From JOPF136 sp035272605 (lineage in GTDB: Bacteria; Acidobacteriota; Terriglobia; Acidiferrales; UBA7541): a stretch of 27,257 nucleotides of DNA. The stretch spans positions 1-27,257 of the forward strand of contig DATEQM010000001.1 in assembly GCA_035272605.1 (NCBI GenBank), in the 5' to 3' direction. Within the stretch, counting starts at the first letter, position 1. Each line of letters begins with the position of its first letter. This document shows positions 1 through 7,447 of this stretch, piece by piece. The notes under the pieces are model-generated. The model searched no databases, had not been told where the DNA came from, and saw only the letters and a list, made by a program, of their open reading frames with translations. The position numbers and the translations under genes are program-made.

Positions 1-8
1 CGGCTCCC

Positions 9-752
9 ATGCGCTATCTCATCCTGAGCGACATCCACTCGAACATCACCGCGCTGGAAGCCGCGCTCGCGGCTGCCGACGGCCGCTGGGACAAAGCGGT
101 GTGCCTGGGCGACCTGGTGGGCTACGGTCCCGACCCGAACCAAGTGGTGGACCGCGTGCGTGCGCTTGCCGCGACGACCATCCGAGGGAATCACGATCGA
201 GTATGCTGCGGGCTTACCGAAGCTGAGGATTTCAATCCCGTGGCGCGCAGCGCGGTGAACTGGACGCGCCAACAATTGCGCCCCGAGAATCAGGAGTGGC
301 TCCAGGCCCTTCCCTCCGGCCCTCTGGAAGTGAACGGGATGGTGCTGATCCACGGCGCGGTGCGCGACGAGGACGAGTACGTGATCGCTCCCGGCCAGGC
401 TCTGGCCTCGCTGCTTGAAGCGCCCGCGGACCTGAACTTTTTCGGGCACACGCACTTGCAGGGCGGCTTTTCCTTCCACGAAAACCAGCTGGCCGTCATC
501 CATCCGAAATACGGAGCCCAGGCGGGCCTGTGGCCGTTGCACGTCGAGGCCGCAACGCGCTACCTGTTGAATCCCGGATCGGTGGGTCAGCCGCGAGACG
601 GCGATTCTCGCGCGGGCTTCATCATCGCAGACCTAGACCATCAGGTGATCGAGTACTGGCGGGTGCCCTACGATATACGCTCCGTGCAGCAGCGCATGTT
701 TCGCGCCGGCCTGCACGAATCGCTGATCCTGCGCCTGGCTCTGGGGCGGTGA
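9..752 (+). CDS. Metallophosphoesterase family protein
   Basis: A 247-residue calcineurin-like phosphoesterase of the small single-domain YfcE/MJ0936-like type. The dinuclear-metal signature is complete: D8-x-H10 near the N-terminus, GD35, GNHD at residues 60-63, a mid-protein HG (about 115) and GHTH at 146-149. Members of this group hydrolyse phosphodiesters or phosphomonoesters in the cytoplasm; the substrate cannot be read from sequence. There is no signal peptide. The ATG is only 8 bases from the window edge, so its ribosome-binding site is cut off, but the MRYLILSDIHSN beginning is typical of a true N-terminus. It lies 16 bases before the next gene on the same strand and may be co-transcribed with it. 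Confidence 0.93.
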   Translation: MRYLILSDIHSNITALEAALAAADGRWDKAVCLGDLVGYGPDPNQVVDRVRALAATTIRGNHDRVCCGLTEAEDFNPVARSAVNWTRQQLRPENQEWLQALPSGPLEVNGMVLIHGAVRDEDEYVIAPGQALASLLEAPADLNFFGHTHLQGGFSFHENQLAVIHPKYGAQAGLWPLHVEAATRYLLNPGSVGQPRDGDSRAGFIIADLDHQVIEYWRVPYDIRSVQQRMFRAGLHESLILRLALGR

Positions 753-768
753 CGCGGGCGAGCGGAGC

Positions 769-1266
769 ATGGAGATGAATCTCCCCGCCGCCGAGAAATC
801 TTCTTCCAGCCGCTTCCTGCTCGGACTGGCCGCGGGCGCCGGAATCGTGCTGCTGCTCATCGCGGGGGCCGTGCTGCTGAGCAGGGGTTCGGGCGGCGCA
901 AAGGGCGGAGGCGAGGCGGCACAGCTTCCCTTCGGCGCGGCGGAGCAGGCCTACGCGACGCAGATCCGGTTCTCCGGATTGCAGCTCAGCCAGGCCACGA
1001 ACATGCTCCATCAGGAATTCACTTATGTGGTCGGCAGCGTGACGAATGCCGGGACGCGCGCCGTCCGTGCCATCCAGGTGACGGTCGAGTTCCACGATCT
1101 GGTTCAGCAGGTTGTGCTGAGGGAAACCGCGCGGGTGTTTCCTCCGGCCGCAGAACCTCTCGCTCCAGGCCAGGAGCGCGCGTTTCAATTGACGTTTGAA
1201 GGAGTGCCGTCGAGCTGGAACCAGCAGCCCCCTTCGATCCGCGTGTCCGGTCTCGACCTGCAATGA
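769..1266 (+). CDS. Small membrane-anchored protein with an FxLYD-like beta domain
   Basis: A 165-residue protein of unknown function. After a short cytoplasmic start there is one strongly hydrophobic segment at about residues 19-40, then a Gly/Ala-rich linker, then a domain of about 105 residues. That domain includes VVGSVTNAGTRAVRAIQVTVEF and a PLAPGQERAFQLTFEGVP stretch, the pattern of FxLYD/DUF2393-type immunoglobulin-like domains found outside the membrane in Acidobacteriota. The predicted topology is a single-pass anchor with the C-terminal domain outside. It follows the phosphoesterase by 16 bases, and the next gene starts 6 bases after its stop, so an operon is likely. The family assignment is by pattern only. 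Confidence 0.75.
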   Translation: MEMNLPAAEKSSSSRFLLGLAAGAGIVLLLIAGAVLLSRGSGGAKGGGEAAQLPFGAAEQAYATQIRFSGLQLSQATNMLHQEFTYVVGSVTNAGTRAVRAIQVTVEFHDLVQQVVLRETARVFPPAAEPLAPGQERAFQLTFEGVPSSWNQQPPSIRVSGLDLQ

Positions 1267-1272
1267 ACTCCT

Positions 1273-2799
1273 GTGCGAACGCCTGACGCTCTCCCCCCGC
1301 CCTCCGCGAAAGAACTTGCGGGCAGGCTCGCGGCCCTGCGGGAGCGCGGGCAGGTGGAAGTGCGCGAGGACGGAGAACTGCTGGCCGGACTGGTGAATCC
1401 CGAGTGCGAGCTGCGCGAGCAGGGCGGACGCTTGGTGCTCAGCTTGTGGTCCGGGGACGCCACGCTGGTGCGCCGCATCGAGGCCGTGATCGGGCAATCG
1501 GAGGAGCGCCTTGAGCTGGCGGTCCAGAAATTCGGAAAGGCGCGTCCCGGGCGCCTGGAACTGCGCGCCCGCGAGGCGCCGCTCGATCCGGGCCGGCTGA
1601 CCCGCGAGCAGTTCCGCGCGCGTTTTCGGGAGCTCCTGGCCGGGCAGTTTCCGGACGAAGACATTCTCTCGCTCACCACCGCGCCAGACTTGAAGCGCTC
1701 GCTCTCCGGCAATTACGCCCGCGGGGTGCAGGCGCGGGGACGCGAGGCGCGAGCCATGGTCGGCGTGCCGCCCACGGAGAGCGCGGCATCCACCGACGCG
1801 GCGCTGTTGTGCGCCGTGCTGTGGCTGGACTGGACGCGCGAGCGCAATCCGAAAAGACACGTGGCCGGCGTGCGGCTGTTCCTGCCGGAGGGACGCAGCG
1901 CAGTCACCTGCCACCGGCTCCAGGCGCTCTCGCGAGATCTTCCACTGGAACTCTACGAATTCGACTGGGCGCGTGAGCGCATACGGCAAGTGGACCCGCG
2001 GGATGCCGGCAATCTCGATTCGCATCTCGTGCCGCGCCGCGAGGTGGAGCGGCTCCGGGCGGAAGCGGCGCACGCGGGGGAAGCCTTCGGTCTCGGCGTG
2101 AGCGAATCCTTGGCGGGAGGCCTGGATGCCGTGGTTGTTCCCGGCACCCGCGCCGTTTCCTGGCGTTTCCGTGGGCTAGAATTTGCGCGCTATGAGGCGG
2201 GACTGATGCGCGTGGGGGACGACACCGGCAATCTCGTTCCCGCGGGCGCGCAACCCGGTCTCGTCTCCGCTCGTATCGAGGAACTGCGCCGCTTCCGCCA
2301 GCCGGAGCCTCCGGACGCGCGGCATCCGCTGTATCGCGCGCAGGGGGAGCGCTGGCTGGAGAGCATGATTTTGGAGGATCCGGCGCGCATCGAGCCGCGG
2401 CTCGACCCGCGATTCGTGTATTCGCAGGTGCCGGCGTTTTCCTTCACCGATCGCGCCGTGCTGGACCTGCTCGGCGCCACGCGCGACGGCCGGCTGGTGG
2501 TGCTGGAACTGAAGGTGGACGAGGACTTGCAGCTCCTTCCGCAGGCTCTGGACTACTGGCTGCGCGTGCGCTGGCACCGCGAGCAGGGCGACCTGGAATC
2601 GCTGGGCTATTTTCCCGGACTGCCCCTCGCGGACCGTCTGCCGCTGCTCTATCTGGTGGCTCCCGGGCTGCGGTTCCATCCCGCCACGGAGACGTTGCTG
2701 CGATTTGTGTCGCGAGATGTGGAGGTAGTGCGCGTGGGACTCAATGAAAACTGGCGCCAGGGCGTACGCGTGCTCTTCCGCCAGGATCGCAAAGGGTAG
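1273..2799 (+). CDS. Large uncharacterised protein with C-terminal PD-(D/E)XK nuclease-like motif
   Basis: A 508-residue soluble, charged protein starting at a GTG 6 bases after the previous stop. An ATG at 1263 overlaps that stop but is closed after seven codons. I do not recognise a named family for the first 350 residues, which are Arg/Glu-rich and include a YEFDWARERIRQVDPRD stretch. Near the C-terminus, VLDLLGATRDGRL (D398) followed by VVLELKVDED (E412-x-K414) gives the D-x13-E-x-K spacing of a PD-(D/E)XK restriction-endonuclease-like core. A following QALDYWLRVRWH helix is also typical of such cores. It may be a DNA-repair or DNA-processing nuclease, but this is inference from the motif. 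Its stop codon lies inside a 24-bp inverted repeat. Confidence 0.8.
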   Translation: MRTPDALPPPSAKELAGRLAALRERGQVEVREDGELLAGLVNPECELREQGGRLVLSLWSGDATLVRRIEAVIGQSEERLELAVQKFGKARPGRLELRAREAPLDPGRLTREQFRARFRELLAGQFPDEDILSLTTAPDLKRSLSGNYARGVQARGREARAMVGVPPTESAASTDAALLCAVLWLDWTRERNPKRHVAGVRLFLPEGRSAVTCHRLQALSRDLPLELYEFDWARERIRQVDPRDAGNLDSHLVPRREVERLRAEAAHAGEAFGLGVSESLAGGLDAVVVPGTRAVSWRFRGLEFARYEAGLMRVGDDTGNLVPAGAQPGLVSARIEELRRFRQPEPPDARHPLYRAQGERWLESMILEDPARIEPRLDPRFVYSQVPAFSFTDRAVLDLLGATRDGRLVVLELKVDEDLQLLPQALDYWLRVRWHREQGDLESLGYFPGLPLADRLPLLYLVAPGLRFHPATETLLRFVSRDVEVVRVGLNENWRQGVRVLFRQDRKG

Positions 2800-2872
2800 C
2801 GCCGGCGTCCCGCGCCGGCCTCTTGACCAAGTGAGCTTCCAAGAAAGAGCCGGCGCGGGACGCCGGCGCTAC
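2796..2872. repeat. Perfect 24-bp inverted repeat (dispersed palindromic element)
   Basis: Arms at 2796-2819 and 2849-2872 are exact reverse complements and are separated by 29 bases. Each arm contains GCGCCGGCGTCCCGCGCCGG. The left arm overlaps the stop codon of the preceding gene. There is no T-run after it, so it is not a classical terminator, though the hairpin could still stabilise the mRNA 3' end. Related but degenerate sequences occur at 9520-9563 and near 15291-15310, which suggests a REP-like family. I recall similar GTAGCGCCGGCGTC strings in Acidobacteriota genomes, but this was not searched. Confidence 0.8.
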
Positions 2873-2963
2873 AAAAGGCGCGCGGGATCGTTCGGAAATG
2901 GTGCTGGGAACCCAGCCACCCCAGGAGTTGTGAGAAGTCCGGACAAGAGAAAAAAAACGGCCC

Positions 2964-3002
2964 AAAAAAAAGAAGCAGCCTTGGCGGAGCCAACGCTGCT
3001 TC
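2964..3002 (-). terminator. Rho-independent terminator for the dksA-like/comF/HNH unit
   Basis: Read on the minus strand, an 8-bp outer stem (GAAGCAGC with GCTGCTTC, 2995-3002 and 2972-2979) and a 5-bp inner stem (TTGGC with GCCAA) enclose a 3-base loop. The hairpin is followed directly by eight T residues (plus-strand A-run 2964-2971) and then a second T-run at 2950-2957. It lies about 95 bases beyond the stop of the HNH gene. The rest of 2873-3096 shows nothing I can identify as a gene. Confidence 0.85.
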
Positions 3003-3096
3003 CCGGGGTGGTCTTGGGTGGTACTTGCTAGTAGGATGCACCAAGATCCAAAAGGTTGCCAGAAATATTTTGAGGATCCAGGGTCGTCCCCAAGCC

Positions 3097-3735
3097 TTAA
3101 TAAAACAGGTATTTCCGCCACTTCTCATCGTGACGGCCCATCAGACGCATCAGTTGCCGGGAGGTGTGCAACGTAAAGGGCCGGGGCCGGCGTTCGAGTT
3201 GAATCCCCGCCTCTTCCGGCGTGCGGTCGCCCTTGCGGTTGTTGCACTCGTAGCAGCAGGCCACCAGGTTTTCCCACGAAGTGGGCCCGCCGCGCGAGCG
3301 GGGCAGCACGTGGTCCAGCGTCAGCTCCGAAGAAGAGAATTGCTTGGAGCAGAACTGGCAGGTGTAGCGGTCGCGCAGCAGGATGTTCTTGCGCGAAAGC
3401 GCCCGGGTTTGCTGGGGAATGTGCCGGTAGGAGAGCAGACGAATCACGGAAGGCACGGGCAACGCCTCCCGCGGGGAGTGCACCCGCGCCGGGCCGGTCT
3501 CCTCCATCTGTGCCACGCCCTTGAGCATCAGCACGAGCGCGCGCCGCACCGCGGTCACGTGAATCGGCTCGAAGGTGGAGTTGAGCACGAGAACCGGCTC
3601 TTGCAAAACGGATCGCCGGGCCGGCGCAGGAAGCGCTCCGGCCGTGCCGGGAAGGGCCGAGGGCAGCAGCCGCACACGCGCGTCCTTTTTGCCTTCCGGC
3701 AACGGGGAGAGCGGTTTGTAGCGGTACGGCCTCAT
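3097..3735 (-). CDS. HNH endonuclease domain protein
   Basis: A protein of about 212 residues with a canonical HNH nuclease core in its second half. The core runs RYTCQFC (first Cys pair), LTLDHVLPRSRGG (the H of the DHV motif), then W-x-NLVACCYECNNRKGD (second Cys pair and the N/K end of the motif). A region with PVLVLNSTFEPIHVTAVRRAL precedes the core. This layout is that of the widespread stand-alone HNH proteins of unknown cellular role. The start is uncertain: the ATG at 3735 gives MRPYRYKPL, and an in-frame TTG at 3765 would add ten residues; neither has a clear Shine-Dalgarno sequence. It lies just downstream of the comF-like gene and ends before a strong terminator, so it is probably the last gene of that transcript. 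Confidence 0.88.
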   Translation of the reverse strand: MRPYRYKPLSPLPEGKKDARVRLLPSALPGTAGALPAPARRSVLQEPVLVLNSTFEPIHVTAVRRALVLMLKGVAQMEETGPARVHSPREALPVPSVIRLLSYRHIPQQTRALSRKNILLRDRYTCQFCSKQFSSSELTLDHVLPRSRGGPTSWENLVACCYECNNRKGDRTPEEAGIQLERRPRPFTLHTSRQLMRLMGRHDEKWRKYLFY

Positions 3736-3801
3736 ATCCACTATTCGATGCGCGCGGGAGACCAAAGGAAGCCGCCCGCCCGCCGCAGAGTCTCCCGCCG
3801 G

Positions 3802-4605
3802 TTACGGCGGAGGACCCGTCCAGGCATCCACGACCCGGGCGACCGTCAGCGCCGCAACGTGAGCGGCACCGGCCGCGCGTAGCGCTCTCGCGCAGGCATC
3901 CAGCGTCGCGCCGGTCGTAAATACATCATCTATCAGCAAGACCCTCCGATTGTCAAATTGCGATCCTGTTACAGCCGCGTAGGCGCCACGCGCCGCCTGC
4001 CAGCGTTCGTGCCGCGAGAGCTTCAGTTTTGGGGGACGCGGCTTCCGCCGCTCGAGGGCCCGCGGCTCCAGCGGCAAGCCCAGCCGCGCGGCCACCGCCC
4101 GGGCCAGCAACTCGGCCTGGTTGAATCCGCGCTCCCGTAGCCGGTCCGGATGCAGCGGTACGGGCACCACCAGGCCGGCAGCCAGGGTCCGGGGGTCGCT
4201 GCGCGCAATCTCCGCTAGGCGGCTGCCGAACCACGCAGCCAGCGGGCGGATGGCTTCGTGCTTCAGCAGCGTAATCGCACGCAGCAGGGCATCGTCGTAG
4301 GCCGCATAGCTCCGCGCCAGGTCAAAGGAGTAGACGCCGCGGCGGCACAGGGCACACACCGGTCCCGCGGCGCCCATGTGCGCTCCCACGACCCACGGCC
4401 GGCCGCAGGTGGCGCAGAACGGCTCGCGAATCAACTGGAAGGAATCCAGACAGGCCGCGCAGAGCGGAACTCGGGACGGCTCCTCGAGCGGGCGGGCGCA
4501 GACCCGGCAGTCGTCCGGAAAGGCGAGCGCCACGATTCCGCCGACCGCTTCACGAAGCACGCGTCGCGCGGCATCCGCCAGCCGCCCCGGCCATCTCCCG
4601 CCCAT
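3802..4605 (-). CDS. comF: ComF family protein (amidophosphoribosyltransferase-like)
   Basis: A 267-residue protein with the ComF/GntX layout. The N-terminal zinc-binding region has four CxxC pairs (C33/C36, C49/C52, C64/C67, C84/C87). It is followed by a type I phosphoribosyltransferase domain with PVPLHPDRLRERGFNQAELLA and the PRPP-binding loop VLLIDDVFTTGATL (about residues 219-232). ComF proteins are linked to uptake or processing of single-stranded DNA during natural transformation in some bacteria, but many genomes carry the gene without known competence. The length is normal. It lies 36 bases or more upstream of the HNH gene and 142 bases downstream of the DksA-like gene on the same strand. 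Confidence 0.93.
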   Translation of the reverse strand: MGGRWPGRLADAARRVLREAVGGIVALAFPDDCRVCARPLEEPSRVPLCAACLDSFQLIREPFCATCGRPWVVGAHMGAAGPVCALCRRGVYSFDLARSYAAYDDALLRAITLLKHEAIRPLAAWFGSRLAEIARSDPRTLAAGLVVPVPLHPDRLRERGFNQAELLARAVAARLGLPLEPRALERRKPRPPKLKLSRHERWQAARGAYAAVTGSQFDNRRVLLIDDVFTTGATLDACARALRAAGAAHVAALTVARVVDAWTGPPP

Positions 4606-4717
4606 GTTTTCCCGCCTGAGAGGAAAGCGGCAGCATATTTAGCACAATTGGAAGATAACCAGAAGGGGTATAGAGACGAAGCGGGCAGGGGAGAAAGGCG
4701 GCCTAGTCTGTGTTCTT

Positions 4718-4744
4718 GCCGTTTTTCGAATTTCGAGATTCGGC
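4718..4744. repeat. Short AT-rich imperfect palindrome after the DksA-like gene
   Basis: A 27-base imperfect palindrome bounded by GCCG and CGGC, containing TTTTTCGAATTTCGAG. It lies immediately downstream of the DksA-like stop codon and contrasts with the G+C-rich surroundings. Its TTTTTCGA/TTTCGA words match the larger AT-rich repeat at 7448-7530, so the two may belong to one family. A role in attenuating read-through into comF is possible but unproven. Confidence 0.4.
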
Positions 4745-4747
4745 TGT

Positions 4748-5101
4748 CTACAGCAGACCCTTCTCCTGCTTTTCCTGGCAGGCCAGGCAATGCTTGGTCC
4801 AGGGCACGGCTTCCAGCCGCTTCTGCTGGATTTCGTTCTCGCAACTGGCGCAGAGGCCGTAGGAACCCTCGCGCATGCGGGCGAGCGAGTCCTCGATGAG
4901 CTGGAGGGTCACGCGATCCGTGTCCGTCTGGCCGAACAGGAACTCCTTGGTGTAGGAGTTGGCTGCTTTGTCGGCCAGGTCTACGGTCGTATCCTCGTCC
5001 GCCTGCCGCCCCGCTTCCTCGGTCCGAGCGATGGACTTCCTCAGCTCATCCCGGCGGGTCTGCAGCTTCTTTTTGTAGTACTCGGTGCGTTTCTTGTCCA
5101 T
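4748..5101 (-). CDS. DksA/TraR-type C4 zinc-finger protein
   Basis: A 117-residue protein of the DksA/TraR family. It has an N-terminal coiled-coil-like region (KKRTEYYKKKLQTRRDEL...) with an acidic turn ADEDTTVDLADKA. A C-terminal C4 zinc finger follows, CASCENEIQQKRLEAVPW...CLACQ (C-x2-C-x17-C-x2-C, with the usual RLEAxP core). Such proteins bind the RNA polymerase secondary channel and modulate initiation, often with ppGpp; several close relatives are of unknown role. I chose the ATG at 5101 (MDKKRTEYY), because the upstream in-frame ATG at 5137 adds a sequence unlike the family. It is the first gene of the likely transcript with comF and the HNH gene. Confidence 0.92.
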   Translation of the reverse strand: MDKKRTEYYKKKLQTRRDELRKSIARTEEAGRQADEDTTVDLADKAANSYTKEFLFGQTDTDRVTLQLIEDSLARMREGSYGLCASCENEIQQKRLEAVPWTKHCLACQEKQEKGLL

Positions 5102-5187
5102 TCCCGGCCTTACAGGCGGGCAAAACACCGCCCACAAAAACCCATAGCTTACAGAGATGCGTCAGGACTGTCAAACGGCTACATGGA

Positions 5188-5307
5188 ATGGGAGAGCCTA
5201 GGCACATCGTATCCCCCCTCCCCATTCAGGTGGTCATCGAGGAATACAGACGGGAGCAGCCAGAGTTCGAGAGCAGGGGCTTTGACCTTCGCGCCCCATG
5301 GGGATAG
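5188..5307 (+). CDS. Candidate 39-residue small protein
   Basis: The frame from ATG 5188 to TAG 5305-5307 encodes a 39-residue peptide beginning MGEPRHIVSPLPIQ. Its middle, VVIEEYRREQPEFESRGF, forms a charged amphipathic helix-like stretch, and it ends LRAPWG. The composition (balanced acidic and basic residues, few Arg/Ala-only runs) looks like true coding sequence and not frame noise in a G+C-rich region. It ends 14 bases before the rhodanese-like start at 5322, which would allow coupled translation. There is no strong Shine-Dalgarno. I do not recognise a named family. Confidence 0.45.
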   Translation: MGEPRHIVSPLPIQVVIEEYRREQPEFESRGFDLRAPWG

Positions 5308-5321
5308 ATTTGTGGGTAGCC

Positions 5322-5849
5322 ATGAAAAACACACTCTATTCCTCCACGTTTGCTCTCGCGCTCGCCCTGGCCGTCCTGGTCGGCGTCGCCACCAGCAGAG
5401 ACCTCCGAAGCGAACCCACGACCGCCCGGCATGCGGCGGCGCAGTCCCAGCCGGAAGGTGCGAAAGCGCCTATCCCCGAGGCCGCCATCATCGAGCCGGA
5501 GGAACTCGCCCGCATCCTCGAATCGCGCGGCGGCGAGAAGCCGCTCATCCTCCAGGTCGGCATCCGTTTCCTTTACAAGGCAGCGCACATCCCCGGAGCG
5601 GAATATATCGGTCCCGCGTCCAAGGACGAGGGTGTGCAGCAACTGCGCCGACGGGTGGCCTCGCTCGCGCGCAGCAAATTCATTGTGGTTTACTGCGGCT
5701 GCTGTCCTTGGGATCACTGCCCGAACGTGAAGCCGGCCTATGAGGCGCTTCGCGCGCTGGGTTTTACGCACGTGAAAGTGCTGCACATCGAGGAAAACTT
5801 CGGAACCAACTGGGTGGCCAAAGGCTATCCGACGGCAAAGGGAGAGTAG
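5322..5849 (+). CDS. Exported rhodanese-like domain protein
   Basis: A 175-residue protein with an N-terminal signal peptide or membrane anchor (MKNTLYSSTFALALALAVLVG). A rhodanese-like domain follows: IIEPEELARILESRGGEKPLILQVGIRFLYKAAHIPGAEYIGP, then the active-site loop VVYCGCCPWDHCPN (C125, with C127, C128 and C133 nearby). Ordinary rhodaneses have CRxGxR at this loop, so a sulfurtransferase activity is not assured. A periplasmic persulfide or redox role is possible. I preferred ATG 5322 over ATG 5298 because it directly begins the signal peptide and has a GTGGG stretch upstream. It is followed by a 197-base gap and then lpdA. Confidence 0.82.
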   Translation: MKNTLYSSTFALALALAVLVGVATSRDLRSEPTTARHAAAQSQPEGAKAPIPEAAIIEPEELARILESRGGEKPLILQVGIRFLYKAAHIPGAEYIGPASKDEGVQQLRRRVASLARSKFIVVYCGCCPWDHCPNVKPAYEALRALGFTHVKVLHIEENFGTNWVAKGYPTAKGE

Positions 5850-5918
5850 GCGCAGTTGGCGCGCGGATAGCACGGCTCGCCGGCTCCGCATCCCTCCGGC
5901 GCGCAGCGCGAGCCGCGG

Positions 5919-5948
5919 TTGCGAGCCCAGCGGCGGGGCTGATAGACT
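5919..5948 (+). promoter_or_regulatory. Possible sigma70-type promoter for the dehydrogenase-complex genes
   Basis: TTGCGA (5919-5924) and TAGACT (5943-5948) are separated by 18 bases. Each matches four of six consensus positions. The start of transcription would be near 5955, giving a leader of about 90 bases before lpdA. This is a motif match only; nothing else in 5850-6046 stands out except the ribosome-binding site. Confidence 0.33.
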
Positions 5949-6034
5949 GGCCATCCTTGTCCGCATCATTTCGCGGCGCCGTGCAGCGCACGCTGCTGTT
6001 TCCCTTGGGGCACGGCCACGCACTCTGACGTTTC

Positions 6035-6040
6035 AGGAGG
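6035..6040 (+). promoter_or_regulatory. Ribosome-binding site that fixes the TTG start of lpdA
   Basis: A perfect AGGAGG six bases before TTG 6047. No ATG occurs at a comparable position, and the protein from this TTG (MAKYDLAIIGSGPGG) begins exactly where the family usually starts. Confidence 0.85.
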
Positions 6041-6046
6041 CGGGGG

Positions 6047-7444
6047 TTGGCCAAATACGATCTGGCGATCATCGGCAGCGGTCCGGGCGGGTACGTGGCG
6101 GCGATCCGGGCCGGGCAACTGGGACTCAAAACCGTGGTGGTGGAAAAAGACGCGCCGCTCGGCGGCACCTGCCTGCTGATCGGCTGCATCCCGACCAAGG
6201 TTTTGCTCCATCACGCGGATCTCTACGAGCACTTCAAGCGCGCCAGCGAATTCGGGTTCGAGGTCAAGGACGTCACGGTCAACTGGCCGGCCATCCTGGC
6301 GCGCAAGGACAAGATCATCCTGAAGCATTCCAAGGGCATCGAGTTCCTGTTCAAGAAAAACAAGGTGGAGCGCGTGCAGGGGTTCGGCCGGCTGGCCGGG
6401 CCGGGCCGCGTGTCGGTGGAAAAGGACGGAAAGACCACGGAGATCGAGGCGGCCAACATCCTGCTGGCCACCGGCAGCGACGCGCGCACGCTGCCGGGAG
6501 TGGAAATTGACGGCAAAATCGTGCTCACGAACCGCGAAATTCTTTCGCTTCCGGCCATTCCGAAATCCATGGTGGTGGTGGGCTCGGGCGCGGTGGGCTC
6601 GGAGTTCGCGTCCATCTACAGTGCGTTCGGGACCCAGGTGACCATCCTCGAGATGCTGTCCCGCATCGTCCCGCTGGAAGACGAAGAGATTTCCGCCGAG
6701 CTGGCCAAGGCCTTCAAGAAGAAGGGCATCCGGATCGAGACGAGCGCGAAAGTGGCCTCGGTGAAAAAGGATGCGAAGGGCGCCACCGTCACCTATGCGG
6801 ACAAGGACGGGAAGACGCAGTCGGTTACGGCCGAGAAAATTCTGATGGCCGTGGGCCGCCGTCCGGTGACGGAAGGCCTGAACCTGGAGAAGACGCGCGC
6901 GCGCCTGGAACGCGGCTTCCTGCTCACCGGCCCGCATATGGAGACGGACGAGCCGGGGCTCCACGCCATCGGGGACATTGTGGCGGGAATGCCGCAACTG
7001 GCGCACGCCGCGTCCATGGAGGGCATCGTCGCGGTGACGCACATCGCCGGGCGGCCCACACAGCCGGTGAACCGCGCGCGCATTCCCAACTGCACGTATT
7101 GTGAGCCCCAGATCGGCTCCGTGGGGCTGAGCGAGAGCGCGGCGCGCGAGGCCGGCTACGCGGTGAAGGTCGGGAAATTCCCGTTCCTCGGCAACAGCAA
7201 AGCGACCATACTCGGCGCGCACGAGGGCTTCGTGAAGGTGGTGGCGGGAGAGAAATATGGAGAGATTCTGGGCGTGCACATCATCGGGCCGCTGGCCACC
7301 GAGATTATCGCGGAAGCGGTGACCGCGCTGCAGATGGAAGCCACCGTGGACGACATGATGTGGATGATTCACGCGCACCCGACGGTTTGGGAGGCGCTGG
7401 GGGACGGGTTCAATGCCGTGCGGGGGATGAGCATTAATGCGTAA
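6047..7444 (+). CDS. lpdA: Dihydrolipoyl dehydrogenase (E3)
   Basis: A 465-residue flavoprotein that reoxidises dihydrolipoamide on the E2 subunit and passes electrons through FAD to NAD+. Visible motifs are the FAD-binding GSGPGGYVAA (10-19), the redox disulfide in GGTCLLIGCIPTK (C42 and C47), the NAD-binding GSGAVGSEFA, the second FAD motif HAIGDIV, and the C-terminal dimer-interface catalytic HAHPTVWE (H444, E449). The residues between the active cysteines are LLIG where the family usually has LNVG, a mild variation. Length is normal. It begins at a TTG with a perfect Shine-Dalgarno. It is the first gene of a same-strand series with lipB and the E1/E2 genes, which makes a role in that complex likely. 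Confidence 0.96.
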   Translation: MAKYDLAIIGSGPGGYVAAIRAGQLGLKTVVVEKDAPLGGTCLLIGCIPTKVLLHHADLYEHFKRASEFGFEVKDVTVNWPAILARKDKIILKHSKGIEFLFKKNKVERVQGFGRLAGPGRVSVEKDGKTTEIEAANILLATGSDARTLPGVEIDGKIVLTNREILSLPAIPKSMVVVGSGAVGSEFASIYSAFGTQVTILEMLSRIVPLEDEEISAELAKAFKKKGIRIETSAKVASVKKDAKGATVTYADKDGKTQSVTAEKILMAVGRRPVTEGLNLEKTRARLERGFLLTGPHMETDEPGLHAIGDIVAGMPQLAHAASMEGIVAVTHIAGRPTQPVNRARIPNCTYCEPQIGSVGLSESAAREAGYAVKVGKFPFLGNSKATILGAHEGFVKVVAGEKYGEILGVHIIGPLATEIIAEAVTALQMEATVDDMMWMIHAHPTVWEALGDGFNAVRGMSINA

Positions 7445-7447
7445 AGA

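Noticed and set aside
1263..1286. ATG overlapping the stop of the membrane-anchored protein gene as a coupled start for the next gene
   Set aside because: That frame closes after seven codons; the GTG at 1273 opens the long frame instead.
622..2073. Long open frame on the minus strand (483 codons)
   Set aside because: It is antisense to two well-supported genes, the composition is Arg/His/Gly-rich without any domain, and such frames are expected in G+C-rich DNA.
5966..7378. Long minus-strand open frame (470 codons) opposite lpdA
   Set aside because: lpdA has every family motif; the antisense translation is His/Arg-rich and resembles no protein.
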